From positions 4,508,001-4,572,000 of the forward strand of contig NC_016584.1 of assembly GCF_000235605.1 (NCBI RefSeq): a stretch of 64,000 nt of DNA, in the 5' to 3' direction. Under the pieces are notes generated by a model. The model did not search any database and was not told the DNA's origin. It worked only from the letters and a program-made list of their open reading frames with translations. Numbering within the stretch: the first letter of the stretch is position 1; each line of letters starts with the position of its first letter. Of the stretch, positions 27,588 through 35,865 are shown one piece after another. A program made the translations under genes and the position numbers. This DNA comes from Desulfosporosinus orientis DSM 765. GTDB lineage: Bacteria; Bacillota; Desulfitobacteriia; Desulfitobacteriales; Desulfitobacteriaceae.

Positions 27588-29272
27588 TATATGAGCCCCC
27601 TCGTTTGAGTTACCTTGGTTACTAAACAACCTTTATCATAATGTGCAATACACTCCATACAGCCTATGCATTTGTAAGAGTCTATCCGATATTGTTCGTC
27701 TATAACTGTTATAGCCTTCATTTTACAAATAGCCGGACATCCTCCACATGCTATGCAGGCCTGATATTTTCGGAGTTGGCAATCAATCCAATTCTCTAAT
27801 AACAATAAGCTCTTACGTGGGTATTCCTTGTGAAAAACTTTCGGATCAATAATAATCTTAAGGTGGTTTTGTCCTATTTTCCCCTGTAACCTAAGTAAAG
27901 GCTTCTCCCTTTTTTTATCTTTCCTAGCCCAAACGTATACTTCCCCAAGTAACGTTCTTCCACGTTCAAAGTCTAGGTTTCCATATGGCTTAAAATATTC
28001 ATACAAATTTTTAGTTATGGGTCTGGTTAACGTGTAGTTTCTCGCATTGGTTTCAGTGGCGCAAGGTTCAAATTTCACCGTGCTAAAGCCTACCTCCATA
28101 CCATTGCCACCTTGTCTAGCCTTCCAATTTCCAGAGTCAATATATTCTTCAGCATCAAGTTTACCTATTTTACTTGCAAATGAGACGAGGAAATCTCTCC
28201 ATTTAGTGGACTGTTCTGGAAAATGCACCCTGTTTAAGAAATATGCCCAATCACTATTGTTAGGACACACCAAACAACCTACGCGTGAAAAACCCAAACG
28301 ATACGCATGATTAAACGCTTCATCATGGGATAGTAAGTATAGCCAAACATCCGCATCAATCCAATCAATAATAGGTGATGCTACTATTTGTTTAGCAATT
28401 TTCGGACTCTTTGAAATAGCATCGTATTTACTTCTCTGTGTAGATTCACTTCGGCGGATACCATAAAAAGTTAATATTTTATTATCGTTCTTAATACCAT
28501 CTTTACCCAATTCATCAACACTTAATTTATCGATGATATCTGCAATAGGTCCTGTTTTAAAAACCGTGCAACACCAGCGCATTACCCGACTCGGAGGTCC
28601 AATAGTCTCAGATAACTCGAAAAAATTTCGATCTGACTTTGGCTTGAAAAATGGAACTCGGCGATTATATTTTTGGAATAACTCTAGGTATTCATAAGTT
28701 GTAGGAAACTCTAAGGTTGTATTTCCGAAGATGTGTAATATATCAGCTGCACCTAAAGCTCTTCTCACTAAACAAGAAACAACTGTTGAATCTTTCCCCC
28801 CGCTGAACGAAACCATATTAATTCGTTTTTCATACTTTTCTGAAGCCATCTTTATAAACTCAAAACTATCATATTCAAGCTTTTGAAGGCGCTTTTTATT
28901 GGCCAGTATAAATTTAGCTACCATTGAATCAAATGAATCATAATCAAATCCGTTATTTTTTTCTTCTAGGAATAGACGGTGCACTTGATCAGGATCCCAT
29001 TCTCTAATGATTTCTTGTACAGAAAACTCTTTGAGAAGATTTCCGTCCGCATAATAGCGATTCCCCTTAGTATTCCAAATACTTCGACCTTGAAGTTGGC
29101 CTTTTTTATGTAATAATATCTCTAAAAGAGTAACCTCTTCAGGAAATACCGGTCGTGCATCCATTGCAAAATAATTAGTCTTGCTGAGACAAAGCGGGCA
29201 AGTTGTCTTATACACCGGAATATTGCACTCTCCACACCAATAAAGTTTCATATCGTTTTCCTTTTCCGACAT
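27587..29272 (-). CDS. PAPS-reductase/DndC-like sulfurtransferase with zinc knuckle and C-terminal ferredoxin
   Basis: 561 residues from ATG 29272, which has GAGGTGAT upstream; a frame from 29311 has no site. Order: a four-Cys zinc knuckle (C13, C16, C25, C28); a PP-loop SFSGGKDSTVV near 155; RWCCTVFKTGPI; YGIRRSESTQRS; GCLVCPNNS; and two C-terminal 4Fe-4S motifs, CIACGGCPAICK and CIGCMECIAHYDKGC. The PP-loop and cysteines match adenylyl-activating sulfurtransferases of the PAPS reductase/DndC group (also BrxP of type 4 BREX). The fused ferredoxin is fitting for an anaerobe and could feed electrons. First gene of the four-gene sulfur operon. Confidence 0.85.
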   Translation of the reverse strand: MSEKENDMKLYWCGECNIPVYKTTCPLCLSKTNYFAMDARPVFPEEVTLLEILLHKKGQLQGRSIWNTKGNRYYADGNLLKEFSVQEIIREWDPDQVHRLFLEEKNNGFDYDSFDSMVAKFILANKKRLQKLEYDSFEFIKMASEKYEKRINMVSFSGGKDSTVVSCLVRRALGAADILHIFGNTTLEFPTTYEYLELFQKYNRRVPFFKPKSDRNFFELSETIGPPSRVMRWCCTVFKTGPIADIIDKLSVDELGKDGIKNDNKILTFYGIRRSESTQRSKYDAISKSPKIAKQIVASPIIDWIDADVWLYLLSHDEAFNHAYRLGFSRVGCLVCPNNSDWAYFLNRVHFPEQSTKWRDFLVSFASKIGKLDAEEYIDSGNWKARQGGNGMEVGFSTVKFEPCATETNARNYTLTRPITKNLYEYFKPYGNLDFERGRTLLGEVYVWARKDKKREKPLLRLQGKIGQNHLKIIIDPKVFHKEYPRKSLLLLENWIDCQLRKYQACIACGGCPAICKMKAITVIDEQYRIDSYKCIGCMECIAHYDKGCLVTKVTQTRGLI

Positions 29273-29305
29273 ATAAAAATCACCTCGATCAATATATTGT
29301 AGACA

Positions 29306-29344
29306 AATCAAATTACTGGAGAAAGGATCTCCAGTAATTTGATT
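29306..29344. promoter_or_regulatory. Perfect 17-bp palindrome (5-base loop) in the promoter of the sulfur module
   Basis: AATCAAATTACTGGAGA at 29306-29322 is exactly reverse-complemented at 29328-29344. On the minus strand a TACAAT (-10-like) follows it and the ATG of the PAPS-reductase-like gene is 34 bp away, so an operator overlapping the -35/spacer is plausible. A transcription terminator or attenuator for the upstream PLD/GHKL/helicase operon is the alternative, but the T-tract is short. Confidence 0.55.
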
Positions 29345-29550
29345 CGCTATATATAGTTAAACTCCTTCTTCCAAACATTCGTTCTGTATATTTTTTTCCT
29401 AAGTTCAATAATTCTTCTCCGAACAAGTTAATATACAGCTAAAGTGTTCTCTGAGCAGCTTAAGGGAAATTTAAGTAAATAATTCACATTTTTTCTTGAT
29501 TGTAGATTCTTTGAAAATGAGTATAAAAGACTAGTTTAAACACACTTCCT

Positions 29551-30474
29551 TTAATTTGCATCTTCCTTACTGACTAAGCGAATTCTTTGTGAATGATGAG
29601 GTCTATCAATTCCTATTTCTTTGATATCAAGCTCAGTAATCCAATTAAGCAGATTTGTTTGCAGTTCCTTAACCTCTTTGCGATAAGGCTTAGGGTCATT
29701 AATAATTGTATTATGTATCAAAGCAGACAATTCTCCGTAATAGATTTCATTACTGGGTCTTTCCTCAAGCACCGCTTTGAGCCAGCGATACACATTACAC
29801 TTCACAAATGCTTTTTTTACTGTTAACACCGTCCATCCCGTGCTTAGCCCTAAGAAATCAAGCGAATCATCTTTTAAGTAGCTCAAAGAATTGCAGTTTG
29901 GAAAATCATATGTGAAAAGCACTTCAATCTTTGGATCAAAGTGGTTCAGTATGTCATCACTCCAATTTTCACAATTATAAGTATTTTGATTACCTCTACT
30001 AACAAGGCATTGTTGCATTAGCTCATAAAGTTCATTAGTTACTAACACCGCACCATCAAACAGATTTTCAATGCGACACATTTCTTCTTCTGAAACAGAT
30101 GTCAGTAATGCAATTTCATAATTTGCGTTATCTGCGATATTAATACCTCTTGCTGTCAGGTTTGCACTGCCTACAATGCATCTCATCTTATCGAAAATAT
30201 ATGTTTTTGCATGTAAATCAAGGCGCATATACAATTGCCAACCATTGTTCCTGCAAAAATCATAAACCTCTAAATCAGACGCACCTTTGAGTATATCGTC
30301 ATAAGCAAAGCGTACCATTAGCTTTTTGCCTTGCATTGGATTTACAATACAGCTTTCGATAAACTGCATGGCAGACTTTTTGCAGTAGGCACTAACAATA
30401 TGAATATTATTTGTGGCCTGCCCAAGCTCAACCTCAAGCTGTTTTTTAATTTCGTTGGAAAATAGTAATCCCAT
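29551..30474 (-). CDS. Phospholipase-D-like (HKD) nuclease of the GHKL/SF2 operon
   Basis: 307 residues, start preceded by AGGAG. One HKD motif: H88-A-K90 in LHAKTYIFDKMRCIVGSANLTARG. It is related in layout to the PLD protein at 16828-17934 (a first ~110 residue PLD half and a helical C-terminus), but the sequences differ. Third gene of an operon: SF2 helicase, GHKL ATPase, PLD. Its likely function is cutting DNA when the ATPase/helicase pair signals, as the restriction arm of the neighbouring modification module. That coupling is inferred. Confidence 0.8.
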   Translation of the reverse strand: MGLLFSNEIKKQLEVELGQATNNIHIVSAYCKKSAMQFIESCIVNPMQGKKLMVRFAYDDILKGASDLEVYDFCRNNGWQLYMRLDLHAKTYIFDKMRCIVGSANLTARGINIADNANYEIALLTSVSEEEMCRIENLFDGAVLVTNELYELMQQCLVSRGNQNTYNCENWSDDILNHFDPKIEVLFTYDFPNCNSLSYLKDDSLDFLGLSTGWTVLTVKKAFVKCNVYRWLKAVLEERPSNEIYYGELSALIHNTIINDPKPYRKEVKELQTNLLNWITELDIKEIGIDRPHHSQRIRLVSKEDAN

Positions 30475-30485
30475 AAACCACGCTC

Positions 30486-32267
30486 CTATTTTCCATAGTT
30501 GGCTTGTTCATTAATATACCTTCTTAACTTAATATTCCACTCCTGTACAATAACATCTGCTATCTCTTTTTTATCTCCAATTGCTGTTTCATCAAGTGTT
30601 TTAACAAAAGCTGCGATAAACAATTCAAAAGCAGTCTTTGTTTCAGGCTTTGATTCAATATGAGGAAAAAACTTCTGGTAAAATATGTGAGAAGTATTTA
30701 TATCAACTTGACAGCTGCCCAAGCTAAATGAGTAGTCAAAGAACGGGCCATTGCGTAAATCCTTATAAAAAATATTTACTTTGTTTTTCATATATTGAAT
30801 TACTTCTTCATCGGTGACAACATCTACGCCCTGTTCTATCAATACCTCCTTATTCTTTTCAATAAGTTTCTTAATAGGGGTTTCATTCTTGATTTTTTTT
30901 GTTTCACTATCTGCATCGTTGTTTACTTCAACTGTATTTATTATTTCGCTTACAGGAGTTTTTAGGTCATCAACTGTTCGAGACTTAGCTCTAATTTCCT
31001 TATTTTCATTGTAAATTTTGCTGATCGTATTGCTTATCACGGAATTAATCTGTAACCATACAGGTTTTAGCTCTCCTTCATCATAATCTTCTGGTCTTAC
31101 TTCACGAAGCTCAACATGCTGCTTATTATTTGACACTCCAAAAGCTTCATCAAGCTCCGGGTTAAATCTAATCTCACAGCCCCACCATCTGTGCTGAGGT
31201 TGGTTTATATTCTTGTAAAAGTCAAACATACCAAAATCAATCTCTCTGTCAGCTCTCACAACGGAAATGCCTTCCATTTTGGCTACATGTTTACCCATAG
31301 GGGTTGAGCCGGGGTCTTTTGATGGAAATGCAGTTTTATCATAAAAAATGTCTTTGACTTTAGAAAAGGCTACTTTAACAGTAGATTGCATTAATTTGCG
31401 CGTCTCCTTATCTTGATATTCAACAGGTATTTTCACAACACCGTCTAAGCAACTTTCATTTGTGTATGGCTCAAACAAGGGTACTGCATTTGGATTATTT
31501 TTTCTTTGTAGTAATTCTTCAGGCTTGTCCGGATTTCCAAGAACATAGTTTCCCTCCATAAGCAACATTGGATCGTTCGGCATAACCTCAAAATTAAATT
31601 CTTCGTTTTCAATATGAATAAGCTTAATACTATGAGTATTAAGCTTGATCAAATATCTAAACTTTTGACCTAATGCAAACTCTAATCTTTGGAAAAGAGA
31701 GCGTATTGTTTTAGGGCTTACTCTATCACATTTCTTCCAATGCACGAGTGTACCGCTTTTTGTGAAATCATATTGCTTTTCACCCGTATTGTACTTAAGA
31801 AATTTTTCAAACTTTTCGGGGACACGAGATTTTATAGGGTCTTCAATTTCAGTTTGTTTACCTGCCCCCACTAAATCTATATCAAGAAAAACTTTTTTAC
31901 AATTCTCATATCCATTCTGCCATGAATAAACATCAACTGCTGGACATACATGCAATGAAGCTTGTGGTAAACCCACGCCAAATCTGCCTATACCTTTTCT
32001 TTCTGAACGTGTAGTAAATCCAATACCTAAGCATGACTCCAATTTTTCTACATCCATGCCATCGCCGTTATCAAGAAATGCAAACTCCGATACATACTTT
32101 CTGTGTGATATCTCATCAATCGATTCTGAAACCAACACGAAAATATTGTTTGCTGAAGCTTCAATAGAGTTATCAATAATCTCTGAAATAGCATTTTCAA
32201 TGCTTTTGTATCCTGTATTTCTAAGTGCATCTCCCATTTGTTCAATATTTACAATTCGTTGTGCCAT
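30486..32267 (-). CDS. GHKL (MORC/Hsp90-like) ATPase
   Basis: 593 residues. Bergerat fold motifs are intact: N-box ENAISEIIDNSIEA (24-37), FLDNGDGM near 67, GIGRFGVGLP near 93-101. The C-terminal 250 residues are charged and partly coiled-coil-like. GHKL ATPases of this size occur in bacterial defence loci and in MORC proteins, where ATP binding closes a clamp around DNA. The gene lies 10 bp after the SF2 helicase and 11 bp before the PLD gene, so the three are co-transcribed. The absence of a histidine-kinase phosphorylation domain argues against a sensor kinase. Confidence 0.82.
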   Translation of the reverse strand: MAQRIVNIEQMGDALRNTGYKSIENAISEIIDNSIEASANNIFVLVSESIDEISHRKYVSEFAFLDNGDGMDVEKLESCLGIGFTTRSERKGIGRFGVGLPQASLHVCPAVDVYSWQNGYENCKKVFLDIDLVGAGKQTEIEDPIKSRVPEKFEKFLKYNTGEKQYDFTKSGTLVHWKKCDRVSPKTIRSLFQRLEFALGQKFRYLIKLNTHSIKLIHIENEEFNFEVMPNDPMLLMEGNYVLGNPDKPEELLQRKNNPNAVPLFEPYTNESCLDGVVKIPVEYQDKETRKLMQSTVKVAFSKVKDIFYDKTAFPSKDPGSTPMGKHVAKMEGISVVRADREIDFGMFDFYKNINQPQHRWWGCEIRFNPELDEAFGVSNNKQHVELREVRPEDYDEGELKPVWLQINSVISNTISKIYNENKEIRAKSRTVDDLKTPVSEIINTVEVNNDADSETKKIKNETPIKKLIEKNKEVLIEQGVDVVTDEEVIQYMKNKVNIFYKDLRNGPFFDYSFSLGSCQVDINTSHIFYQKFFPHIESKPETKTAFELFIAAFVKTLDETAIGDKKEIADVIVQEWNIKLRRYINEQANYGK

Positions 32268-32277
32268 AAGATATCAC

Positions 32278-34005
32278 CTATGCCTTCCAGTAATTATTGA
32301 AATGACCAAAAGCTAATTTTTCATCGTATTTTTCCAGATTATCTTTAACATCAATGAGTAGACACTCTTCATTTCCACCCATTTGAGGACCTCTTAATCC
32401 TCGTCCAAGCATTTGACTATACAAAACAACAGATTGGGTCGGTCTGGCAATAAACACACATTTAATGTTTGTTGAATCAAAGCCTGTAGTTAGGACTTCA
32501 AAGTTAATAAGTATATTTATAGGATTATCTCTATCCTTGAAAGCTCTAATAGCCTCAGCTCGTTCCTGTGGTATCATATCTCCTATAACCAGAGCATTAG
32601 GTATGTTCTCAATTGAAAGCATAGATGCCAATAGCTGACCATGTTCGACCGAACAGGCAAAAACTATAGTCGGTATCCTTTCGGCATACAGTTCTCTTAG
32701 CCTTTGCAGTATTCTTAGATTCCTGCTCTTATTTCTCCCAATGATCTCGAGAGCTTTGTCTGTGAAATCCACATATCCATTGTTCTTCGCAGTATCTTTA
32801 ATTTTGCTTAGTTCTTCAGCCGACAAGCTATGTTGGTAAATCAGTTGTTCTTTTTTGATCTTTGCTAAAATGCGTTTGTTTTGGAAGTAAGAAATAGTGT
32901 CGGCTTCAACTTTTATGTTGAGAGCTTCAACTCGTGACATATTAATTAAATTCATAACTTCTATGTCAATTGAAATCAGCTTGTTCCCAAACATAGCCGC
33001 TAATAAATCATTACTAACATCCATTTCAGTAAATCTTCCAGGAGTAGCAGTCAAACCAACTAAACCTCTATCCGGCATATCATGTTTTTTTATCATAAAC
33101 TTTTCGATTGCTTTTTTCGTTTCTAAAGCTGCAGCTTTATGCGCTTCATCAAAAACTATAAGTCTGCAATTTTGAATTAGTTGTTCTACGATCTCAGGTG
33201 AGCTTGATACCATTGATATTAACTTCTGTATTCCGCAAAAAACGATACCATTGTAATCAAAGTCACTTGCGTTAATATTATGGTTACCCCACAATTTACA
33301 AGCTGTTACATCGCCACTACCCAAATGTTTCCAAACAGAAATAAAAGTATCATAAGCCTGTTGCAATAGCTCTGTTGTATGAGCTACCCAAATAACTAAT
33401 CCGTTTTTATTTAAGTTAAAATTATAATAATGACATATCGTATGCATTGCGGTCTTAGTCTTACCTGTACCTGTTGGCATGTGTATAAGCATACGATTAA
33501 GCTCAATACCGGAGGTTAAATTGTTCAAAATCCTTTGTTTAATAACGAACTGATAATCCAAAAGCTCATAAAACCTTTCTGGAGAAGTAATTGATTCTTG
33601 TGAAGGCTCTTGAATAATAGTAGTATCAAAAATCTCTTCTTCAATTTCTAAAATTTCCAATATTTTTTTGCTTACGCTATTATTTCTCCATGGGGAAACA
33701 ACAATTTTATTTATCAAATCGTTTGGATCGGTTATATTTCGATCTGCAGCTGACATGAGTACCGAAAAGGATAGAATCGTTTTTTCTGAAAAAGTCCTTA
33801 ATAGGCATTTCCTAAACTCTGATTTTTTTAAGATGTTGACTCCATGAATGGTCAAAATCATATCCGTTAATCTTGCTTTAGTAACAAAGGCCGTATTATC
33901 AGGTGTCCATTCTAATAATGTATCTATTAAATTGGTACCTAAAAACCTTTTTAGGCTTTCCAAGCTAAAGCTTAACATCTGTGTTCGAATAACCTGTGTA
34001 TTCAT
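32278..34005 (-). CDS. DEAD/DEAH-box SF2 helicase
   Basis: 575 residues. Walker A MPTGTGKTKTA near 176, Walker B LIVFDEAHKAA near 283, VGLTATPGR, and motif VI in SQMLGRGLRG. The first 140 residues are a helical domain of unknown family that precedes the RecA-like core. Similar in size to the helicases of type III restriction and DISARM-like modules. First gene of the helicase/GHKL/PLD operon; no methylase is present. Role: ATP-driven translocation or unwinding in a restriction complex, inferred from the operon. Confidence 0.85.
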   Translation of the reverse strand: MNTQVIRTQMLSFSLESLKRFLGTNLIDTLLEWTPDNTAFVTKARLTDMILTIHGVNILKKSEFRKCLLRTFSEKTILSFSVLMSAADRNITDPNDLINKIVVSPWRNNSVSKKILEILEIEEEIFDTTIIQEPSQESITSPERFYELLDYQFVIKQRILNNLTSGIELNRMLIHMPTGTGKTKTAMHTICHYYNFNLNKNGLVIWVAHTTELLQQAYDTFISVWKHLGSGDVTACKLWGNHNINASDFDYNGIVFCGIQKLISMVSSSPEIVEQLIQNCRLIVFDEAHKAAALETKKAIEKFMIKKHDMPDRGLVGLTATPGRFTEMDVSNDLLAAMFGNKLISIDIEVMNLINMSRVEALNIKVEADTISYFQNKRILAKIKKEQLIYQHSLSAEELSKIKDTAKNNGYVDFTDKALEIIGRNKSRNLRILQRLRELYAERIPTIVFACSVEHGQLLASMLSIENIPNALVIGDMIPQERAEAIRAFKDRDNPINILINFEVLTTGFDSTNIKCVFIARPTQSVVLYSQMLGRGLRGPQMGGNEECLLIDVKDNLEKYDEKLAFGHFNNYWKA

Positions 34006-34034
34006 CTACAACCTCCATTTTGCTTTTGAATATG

Positions 34035-34062
34035 ATAATGTTAGGTACATTTTCATTGACAA
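34035..34062 (-). promoter_or_regulatory. Candidate sigma-A promoter of the helicase/GHKL/PLD operon
   Basis: On the minus strand TTGTCA (34057-34062) is followed after 16 bases by CATTAT (34035-34040), 30 bp before the helicase ATG at 34005. It is a reasonable but not perfect match to TTGACA/TATAAT. Confidence 0.4.
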
Positions 34063-34438
34063 ACTGACAATACATCCATGAGTCTTGCTTCCTCAACATA
34101 AAACCAATACATAATATTCACATACCATTCTCCTCTGTAAGTCCATCAAAGTTCAACCTTCACCTAACATCGCATTCGTCTCACCCAAGCCTATACTCTA
34201 ATACTGCTATAGACTAAGTCCTTGTAAGCACTTGTTGCAGAAATTTCTCCCAATAATTAAATTCTGCATTTTTTGTTGAAACCCTGCTATAAAATTGATA
34301 GTGAGGAATTAGAAACGCATTACGCCTCTCCCTTTATCTAGCGGAGTAACAAGCTTAGTTTTCCTTATATCACTCTAAGAATCAGAATTACTTTAGCCCT
34401 CAGGTGATCGAAGACCTGCATTTAACAGCAGTTATCCT
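34063..34438. other. Edge of the defence island
   Basis: No open frame or repeat is visible in about 375 bp. It separates the minus-strand island from the pseudogene-rich region that follows. Confidence 0.35.
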
Positions 34439-34702
34439 TTATAACTTTCTGCTTTCTGGTATGTCAAACTCCTCCCGAGAAACCCCTTTATAATCCAGGA
34501 TGGCGTAGACCACTTCCACTAAATCCGCCAGTTCTTCAACCTTTTGGCTGTCCAGGTACTCCTGAAGCTCTTCCCCTAACTTGGCGTTTAATAAATCCAG
34601 GTACTCTGGGCCTGAAACCTTTTCGATCATGGCTTTCTTGCCGCTGTCTTCGATAATCTGGGGTATCTTGTCGCGAATCAGTTTATTATAGACTTTTATC
34701 TT
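34439..34702 (-). pseudogene. MazG-like NTP pyrophosphohydrolase, damaged start and end
   Basis: The frame reads KIKVYNKLIRDKIPQIIEDS with LNAKLGEELQEYL and EELADLVEVVYAIL, the pattern of the phosphoribosyl-ATP pyrophosphohydrolase-like/MazG family (about 105 residues). The usual first codons are MIKVYNKL, so the ATG appears to have become AAG at 34700-34702; the frame now runs into the DUF429 tail upstream (to 34864). The usual C-terminal KAExRGGF tail is absent and the reading frame ends with ESRKL. KAESYKG is readable in the +1 frame, so a frameshift near the end is possible. Confidence 0.55.
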
Positions 34703-34738
34703 CTCTGATCTGCCGTCACGGACATCCTTCTCATCTAT

Positions 34739-35370
34739 TACAGGAATGGTAATGAAGCCATCCCGGTCATCGCCGATCACCTTTCCCTTATGCCTGGCGA
34801 GCCAATAAGCAGCGTAAGCACATAAAGAATACTTGGCTGGCGCCCGAAGACACTGTCTTCGCACGAGTTAACTATCTTGCAGCCGCAGGCGCAGCGGCAG
34901 CCTTAGTTGCACTTATGCTTGGAAAGTATATAACGCAAGTTTATACTTTCTGACAGTATAAAAAAGCATCCAGCCTATCTTCAAGGTTCTTATACCCCTT
35001 CTTAGACATAGCCTGAATGCTCGGTGAATGATAAAAGAAATCTTCTATATTGTGGACGGGAGGATTAAAGTCACCCAGCCTTTGCAAAAGGCTGACCATC
35101 TTAATCGTAAATAACGAAACAGGTGCCCGGTATTGTGACAGTGCAATTATGAGAGAAAAAATTCATGGCAGAAATCTGTCCGTTTTCACCTGCAGGAGCA
35201 TCAATTCCCACGATGGCTCCTTCATGAGCATACTCAGCAACGATGTCCGCAATCATTTCGTCGCTGAAAACCTTGGACTCGCAATAGATGATTTCCCCAT
35301 TGTCAGCGATCACACAAATTCCCGATTCATTGGTATAGGTCCAGGCTAAATCGATGCCGATATAATGCAT
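34739..35370 (-). pseudogene. DUF429 (RNase H-like) gene, deleted and interrupted by a 136-bp repeat
   Basis: The start at 35370 (AGGAGG-like site) reads MHYIGIDLAWTYTNESGICV to AIVGIDAP, the DUF429 N-terminus. The middle is lost. Near 35085 the frame changes to MVSLLQRLGDFNPPVHNIED and FYHSPSIQAMSKKGY, then LEDRLDAFL, a typical DUF429 C-terminal part. This is cut by a 136-bp element (34823-34958), after which CAYAAYWLARHKGK and FITIPV complete the tail. The three pieces in order give an almost normal gene with one central deletion and one insertion, so the protein is not made. The normal length is about 240-260 residues. Confidence 0.7.
34823..34958. mobile_element. 136-bp MITE-like element inserted in the DUF429 gene
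   Basis: Excision joins LEDRLDAFL to CAYAAYWLA perfectly. ATAAA occurs at both borders (34822-34826 and 34958-34962), consistent with a short target duplication. The core, CTTGGCTG-CGCCCG then the palindrome CGAAGACACTGTCTTCG and GCAGCCTTAGTTGC, recurs in an expanded form at 57681-57840. Confidence 0.6.
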
Positions 35371-35505
35371 TTATTTACCTCCAAAAACCCTTGGCTTTAA
35401 GTCAATCCTCAAGTGAATCTGGTATTTTGGACAACATTTGTCATATAGTTTCTTTTTCGCCGAACTTCCTGCTTTTCCTTCCATTAATCACGGAATATTT
35501 CAAAA
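35371..35505. other. Short spacer
   Basis: 135 bp between the DUF429 remnant and the hairpin at 35506; no gene seen. Confidence 0.3.
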
Positions 35506-35552
35506 ACAACATAATATGGCGCCAGTCAGTCGTTGGCGTCATATTATGTTGT
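35506..35552. terminator. Bidirectional hairpin terminator (GTCAGTC family)
   Basis: ACAACATAATATGGCGCCA pairs with TGGCGTCATATTATGTTGT (one mismatch), with T-tracts on both sides. It contains the GCCAGTCAGTC core shared with hairpins at 36894 and 48329. Confidence 0.65.
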
Positions 35553-35568
35553 AATTTTTTAACTGAAC

Positions 35569-35865
35569 TTAAAATAAAAGTTGCTCTTCTACTATATAAT
35601 CCTTTATACCATCTTTTACTAGTTGAACATTCTTATTAGATAGATTCTTAAATAAATTTCTTGTATCTTCCTCGCATTGACTCATGATACATTCAAGATC
35701 TGCAAGATTTTTACCTGTAAAAAATCCGCTACTTGGGATGAAATAAATTAATGCCTTCTTATTTCTGCTGATAAGATTAATGACATTATTTAGCGTACCC
35801 TTGCTTTGCCTTGACTTGCATATACAGAGACAAGTGAAATTAGCCCCAAGGAGTGTGGATATCAT
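35569..35865 (-). CDS. Hypothetical protein or gene fragment
   Basis: 98 codons ending just before a terminator on the same strand. The sequence (GANFTCLCICKSRQSKGT, then NKKALIYFIPSSGFFTG, LADLECIMSQC) has a natural composition but no family I recognise. The ATG at 35865 overlaps the start codon of the divergent DUF3102 gene and has no ribosome binding site, so this may be the 3' end of a gene cut by rearrangement. Confidence 0.35.
   Translation of the reverse strand: MISTLLGANFTCLCICKSRQSKGTLNNVINLISRNKKALIYFIPSSGFFTGKNLADLECIMSQCEEDTRNLFKNLSNKNVQLVKDGIKDYIVEEQLLF

Noticed and set aside
21865-29272. Calling the sulfur module a standard BREX or Dnd system
   Set aside because: No PglZ, BrxL, methylase, DndB, DndD or DndE is present; only individual proteins resemble those systems.
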